From JAJFUI01 sp039679885 (lineage in GTDB: Bacteria > Planctomycetota > Planctomycetia > Pirellulales > Thermoguttaceae), in contig JBDKUC010000436.1 of the NCBI GenBank assembly GCA_039679885.1, positions 1-6,676 of the forward strand: DNA of 6,676 nt, read 5' to 3'. The position numbers and the translations under genes were made by a program. Positions 4,756 through 6,676 of this stretch are shown here, in pieces. A model generated the notes under the pieces. It was not told where the DNA came from, did no database searches, and saw only the letters and a list, made by a program, of their open reading frames with translations. The number at the start of each line of letters is the position of its first letter. Positions within the stretch are counted from its first letter, which is position 1.

Positions 4756-6531
4756 TCATTCCTCCAGCGTCGTCCGGCCGGTCGCCACGTCGAACTCGCA
4801 GACCGCCGGCACGAGCATCGCCGCAATCGTGAAGCCGTAGGCGGCCACCATGACCAGGAACGCCGCCATGGGCGACTGGAGCAGATAGCTCGTGATCGCA
4901 TAGAAGGTGGCGAACGGGCAGAGGAACGACGCCCAGCCGATCGCCGTCGATGGGTTGCGCAGCCCGAGCACCGCGTAGAGCCCGACGCCGCCAAAGACCA
5001 TGAAGGCGAAGAACGGCAAGAACTGCGCGCTCGGCGAACCGCTGAAGGCCATCATGATCCGCATGCAGACGGCCACGCCCAGCGACAGGAAGAAGATCGT
5101 GCCCAGGCTGGTCGCCACCGCCACGCCCGAATTGGCGTAGGTCATGCCCAAGTGCAGGCCCACCGTGGCCGCAAACAGGTAGAGCACCGCCAGGCCGCCC
5201 AGCAGGAAGAGCAGGTTCTCGAAGCTCAACGGCCCGGCCCACCAAAGGCCGACGCAAAGCAACATCGGCAGCAGGACCATCTCCTTCGTGTTGTAGAAGA
5301 TGCCGCCGAGCTTGCCGAAGACAATCTCCTTCGGCGTCAAGTCGGTCACCAGCAGGAGGTCCAGCGCCTTGGCGTCCCGCTCGCTGGTCAACGACGTGAC
5401 GGCCTGCGCGTTGACCAGCACCAGGCTCAGCAGCATCAGCGGCGCCAGCACCCATGCCCCCTGGGCGTAGGCGGCCAACTGCCCGTGCGACACCATCCAG
5501 TACAGGGCACCGGCCGCAAGGCCGAATAGCAGCAGGTAAACCAACCGGATGACGAGAATCTTCCGACCGTAGGCCCACGTGCGAACTTCCCGCCAGATGA
5601 TCGGATTGTCCCACACGTGGCGGGCGGCGGAGGGGCGAGGTGCCAGGGGCGAGGGACGATTGGAGGTCGCGTCACCGACGCGTGGCGTATCTCCGGCCTG
5701 CTCCGCCTCTCGCATCTTCTCTCGCGATGGGTTCCAGACCCGCACCATCGCGATCGCGAAACCGTCGACCAGCACGGCAAAGCCCGCGGCAAACAGCAGA
5801 AACAGATGGACCGGTGTTCCCAACCATCCCAACGCCGGCTGATCGTGGACGAAGGGCCGGGCCGCTTCGAGAACGGCCTGCCAAGGGCTCAGCCCGACCG
5901 CCAGTGTGTGGGCCGGCAGGCCGAGAACCGTCTGGCCGAAAACGCCGGCAGCCAGCGCCTCGCCGGCCGCCAGCCACAGCACCAGCACCAACACCGTCAT
6001 CGCGAGCGACTGGAACGTCTTTTCGCGCCACAGGGCGATCGTCGAACCCAGGCTGCCGCAGCAAATCGCCGTGGCCAAGGTGACGGCCAGGGCCCGGCCG
6101 ATCTGCGCATACGAGACGCCGCCCAACAGCGCGATGCAAAAGAAGACCGGCAGCCCCGCGCAGAGCACGACCAGCACGCCCAACAGGCTGGCCAGCAGCT
6201 TGCCCAGCACCAATTCCGAGTTCGACAGCTCCGTGACCAACAGCAGCAGGAGCGTGCGGCGGTCCTTTTCGTGGGCCACCTCGCTCGCGGCCAGCAACGC
6301 CGAAAAAAAGATGGCCAGCGCGAGTTGCAGCGGGGCGAGAATCTGAAACAGGCTCCCGCCGAATCGGGCCAGATCGCCCACGTCGCGGACCAACTGCGTG
6401 CCGGTCAGCACCAGCCACGCCGTGCTCATCAGCAGCAAGAGCCCCAGGCCGTACGCCGCCCGCGCAACATAGACCCTCGCCCTCCTCGGCGATATGGCCA
6501 ATTCACGCGAAAGCACCGGTCCGATCAGCAA
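4756..6531 (-). CDS. ABC-2 type transporter permease with two homologous halves
   Basis: This is an integral inner-membrane protein of 591 residues, the pore part of an ABC exporter that would work with a separate ATP-binding subunit. About twelve hydrophobic segments fall into two sets, near 26-262 and 326-577, joined by a hydrophilic linker (about 263-310) rich in Arg, Glu and Pro. Each half starts with an R-E-L/R-E-V element followed by a first membrane span. Each also carries a cytoplasmic motif of the form E-(K/R)-D-x5-LLLVT-(E/D)-L-x3-E-x-V-x-GKL, at about 88-112 and 384-408; the two copies match at 14 of 25 positions. This indicates internal duplication and fusion. The TTG at 6531 is chosen because GGAG lies seven bases upstream (6542-6539). 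A GTG at 6555 (599 aa) is the alternative. No ATPase gene is present in the window; it may lie beyond the right edge. The substrate cannot be told. Confidence 0.82.
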   Translation of the reverse strand: MLIGPVLSRELAISPRRARVYVARAAYGLGLLLLMSTAWLVLTGTQLVRDVGDLARFGGSLFQILAPLQLALAIFFSALLAASEVAHEKDRRTLLLLLVTELSNSELVLGKLLASLLGVLVVLCAGLPVFFCIALLGGVSYAQIGRALAVTLATAICCGSLGSTIALWREKTFQSLAMTVLVLVLWLAAGEALAAGVFGQTVLGLPAHTLAVGLSPWQAVLEAARPFVHDQPALGWLGTPVHLFLLFAAGFAVLVDGFAIAMVRVWNPSREKMREAEQAGDTPRVGDATSNRPSPLAPRPSAARHVWDNPIIWREVRTWAYGRKILVIRLVYLLLFGLAAGALYWMVSHGQLAAYAQGAWVLAPLMLLSLVLVNAQAVTSLTSERDAKALDLLLVTDLTPKEIVFGKLGGIFYNTKEMVLLPMLLCVGLWWAGPLSFENLLFLLGGLAVLYLFAATVGLHLGMTYANSGVAVATSLGTIFFLSLGVAVCMRIMMAFSGSPSAQFLPFFAFMVFGGVGLYAVLGLRNPSTAIGWASFLCPFATFYAITSYLLQSPMAAFLVMVAAYGFTIAAMLVPAVCEFDVATGRTTLEE

Positions 6532-6575
6532 CTTAGCACTCCAGCAAGTCCCCACAGCCCGAGGACCAGCCTTCC

Positions 6576-6584
6576 ATCATAACA
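6576..6584 (-). promoter_or_regulatory. Possible extended -10 promoter of the permease gene
   Basis: On the minus strand, TGT-TATGAT matches an extended -10 element (TGn plus five of six TATAAT bases). A start near 6569 would leave a leader of about 38 nt before TTG 6531. TTGACG at 6599-6594 is only 12 bases from TATGAT, too close to act as its -35. This is therefore a weak call. Confidence 0.3.
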
Positions 6585-6644
6585 CGTTTGGGGCGTCAAA
6601 AGGAAGGACGCCAAGTTGCCCACAGGGCCGATCAGTTTTCGACG

Positions 6645-6676
6645 GTAGGGTGGGTCGAGCGAAGCGAGCCCCACCA
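6645..6676. repeat. Palindromic repeat-like sequence at the right edge (possibly cut off)
   Basis: GTAGGGTGGGTCGAGCGAAG and the following bases form arms GGTGGG (6649-6654) and CCCACC (6670-6675) around a mirror-symmetric core, GAGCGAAGCGAG (6657-6668). I recall TAGGGTGGG...CCCACC-type sequences as dispersed intergenic repeats in several bacterial groups, including planctomycetes. The element ends at the window edge, so its full extent is unknown. No gene is visible between 6585 and 6676. Confidence 0.4.

Noticed and set aside
5617..6582. Plus-strand frame of 321 codons, very rich in Gln and Arg
   Set aside because: It is the complement of Leu-rich membrane spans of the permease (CTG read as CAG). 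No family features are present.
6576..6599. TTGACG paired with TATGAT as a full -35/-10 promoter
   Set aside because: The spacer is only 12 bases, against the usual 16 to 18. Only the extended -10 reading was kept.

Overview
The window is GC-rich DNA that looks like a chromosomal segment of a planctomycete, probably near the Pirellulales. This is inference. It rests on a Gram-negative outer-membrane LptD-like protein of unusual architecture, an internally duplicated ABC-2 permease, a small protein that I recall as typical of this phylum, and intergenic palindromes of a kind I recall from those genomes. No phage, plasmid, CRISPR, tRNA or rRNA features are visible.

Layout on the minus strand, in transcription order from the right edge: (1) a repeat-like palindrome at the right edge and a possible extended -10 promoter; (2) a large two-half ABC-2 permease (6531 to 4756); (3) after a long intergenic region, a good sigma70-type promoter (TTGATC-N17-TATAAT, 4095 to 4067) that reads into a leader carrying an 8-bp hairpin; (4) an LptD-like outer-membrane protein (3866 to 633); (5) a DgkA-family lipid kinase (547 to 158) close behind it, very likely in the same operon; (6) the first six codons of another gene (19 to 1) behind a near-perfect Shine-Dalgarno sequence. 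The only convincing plus-strand gene is a small 84-residue protein (4415 to 4669). It diverges from lptD and converges on the permease.

The 86-bp convergent gap between the small gene and the permease holds the most striking non-coding structure. It is a 24-bp-arm inverted repeat (4688-4742) that is also built on an exact 7-nt period, followed by a T-run. It probably works as a transcription terminator, and it is probably a member of a dispersed repeat family. The 548-bp gap between lptD and the small gene contains several further palindromes, two of which share the same CCGCCT/AGGCGG arms.

Functionally, lptD and dgkA both belong to outer-envelope and lipid metabolism. The permease would need an ATPase partner that is not in this window. 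I see no clear new defence or mobile system. The best leads are the heptad-phased palindrome, the DgkA homologue with two substituted active-site positions, and the LptD-like protein with an extra LptA/OstA-like segment and a Pro/Ala linker.
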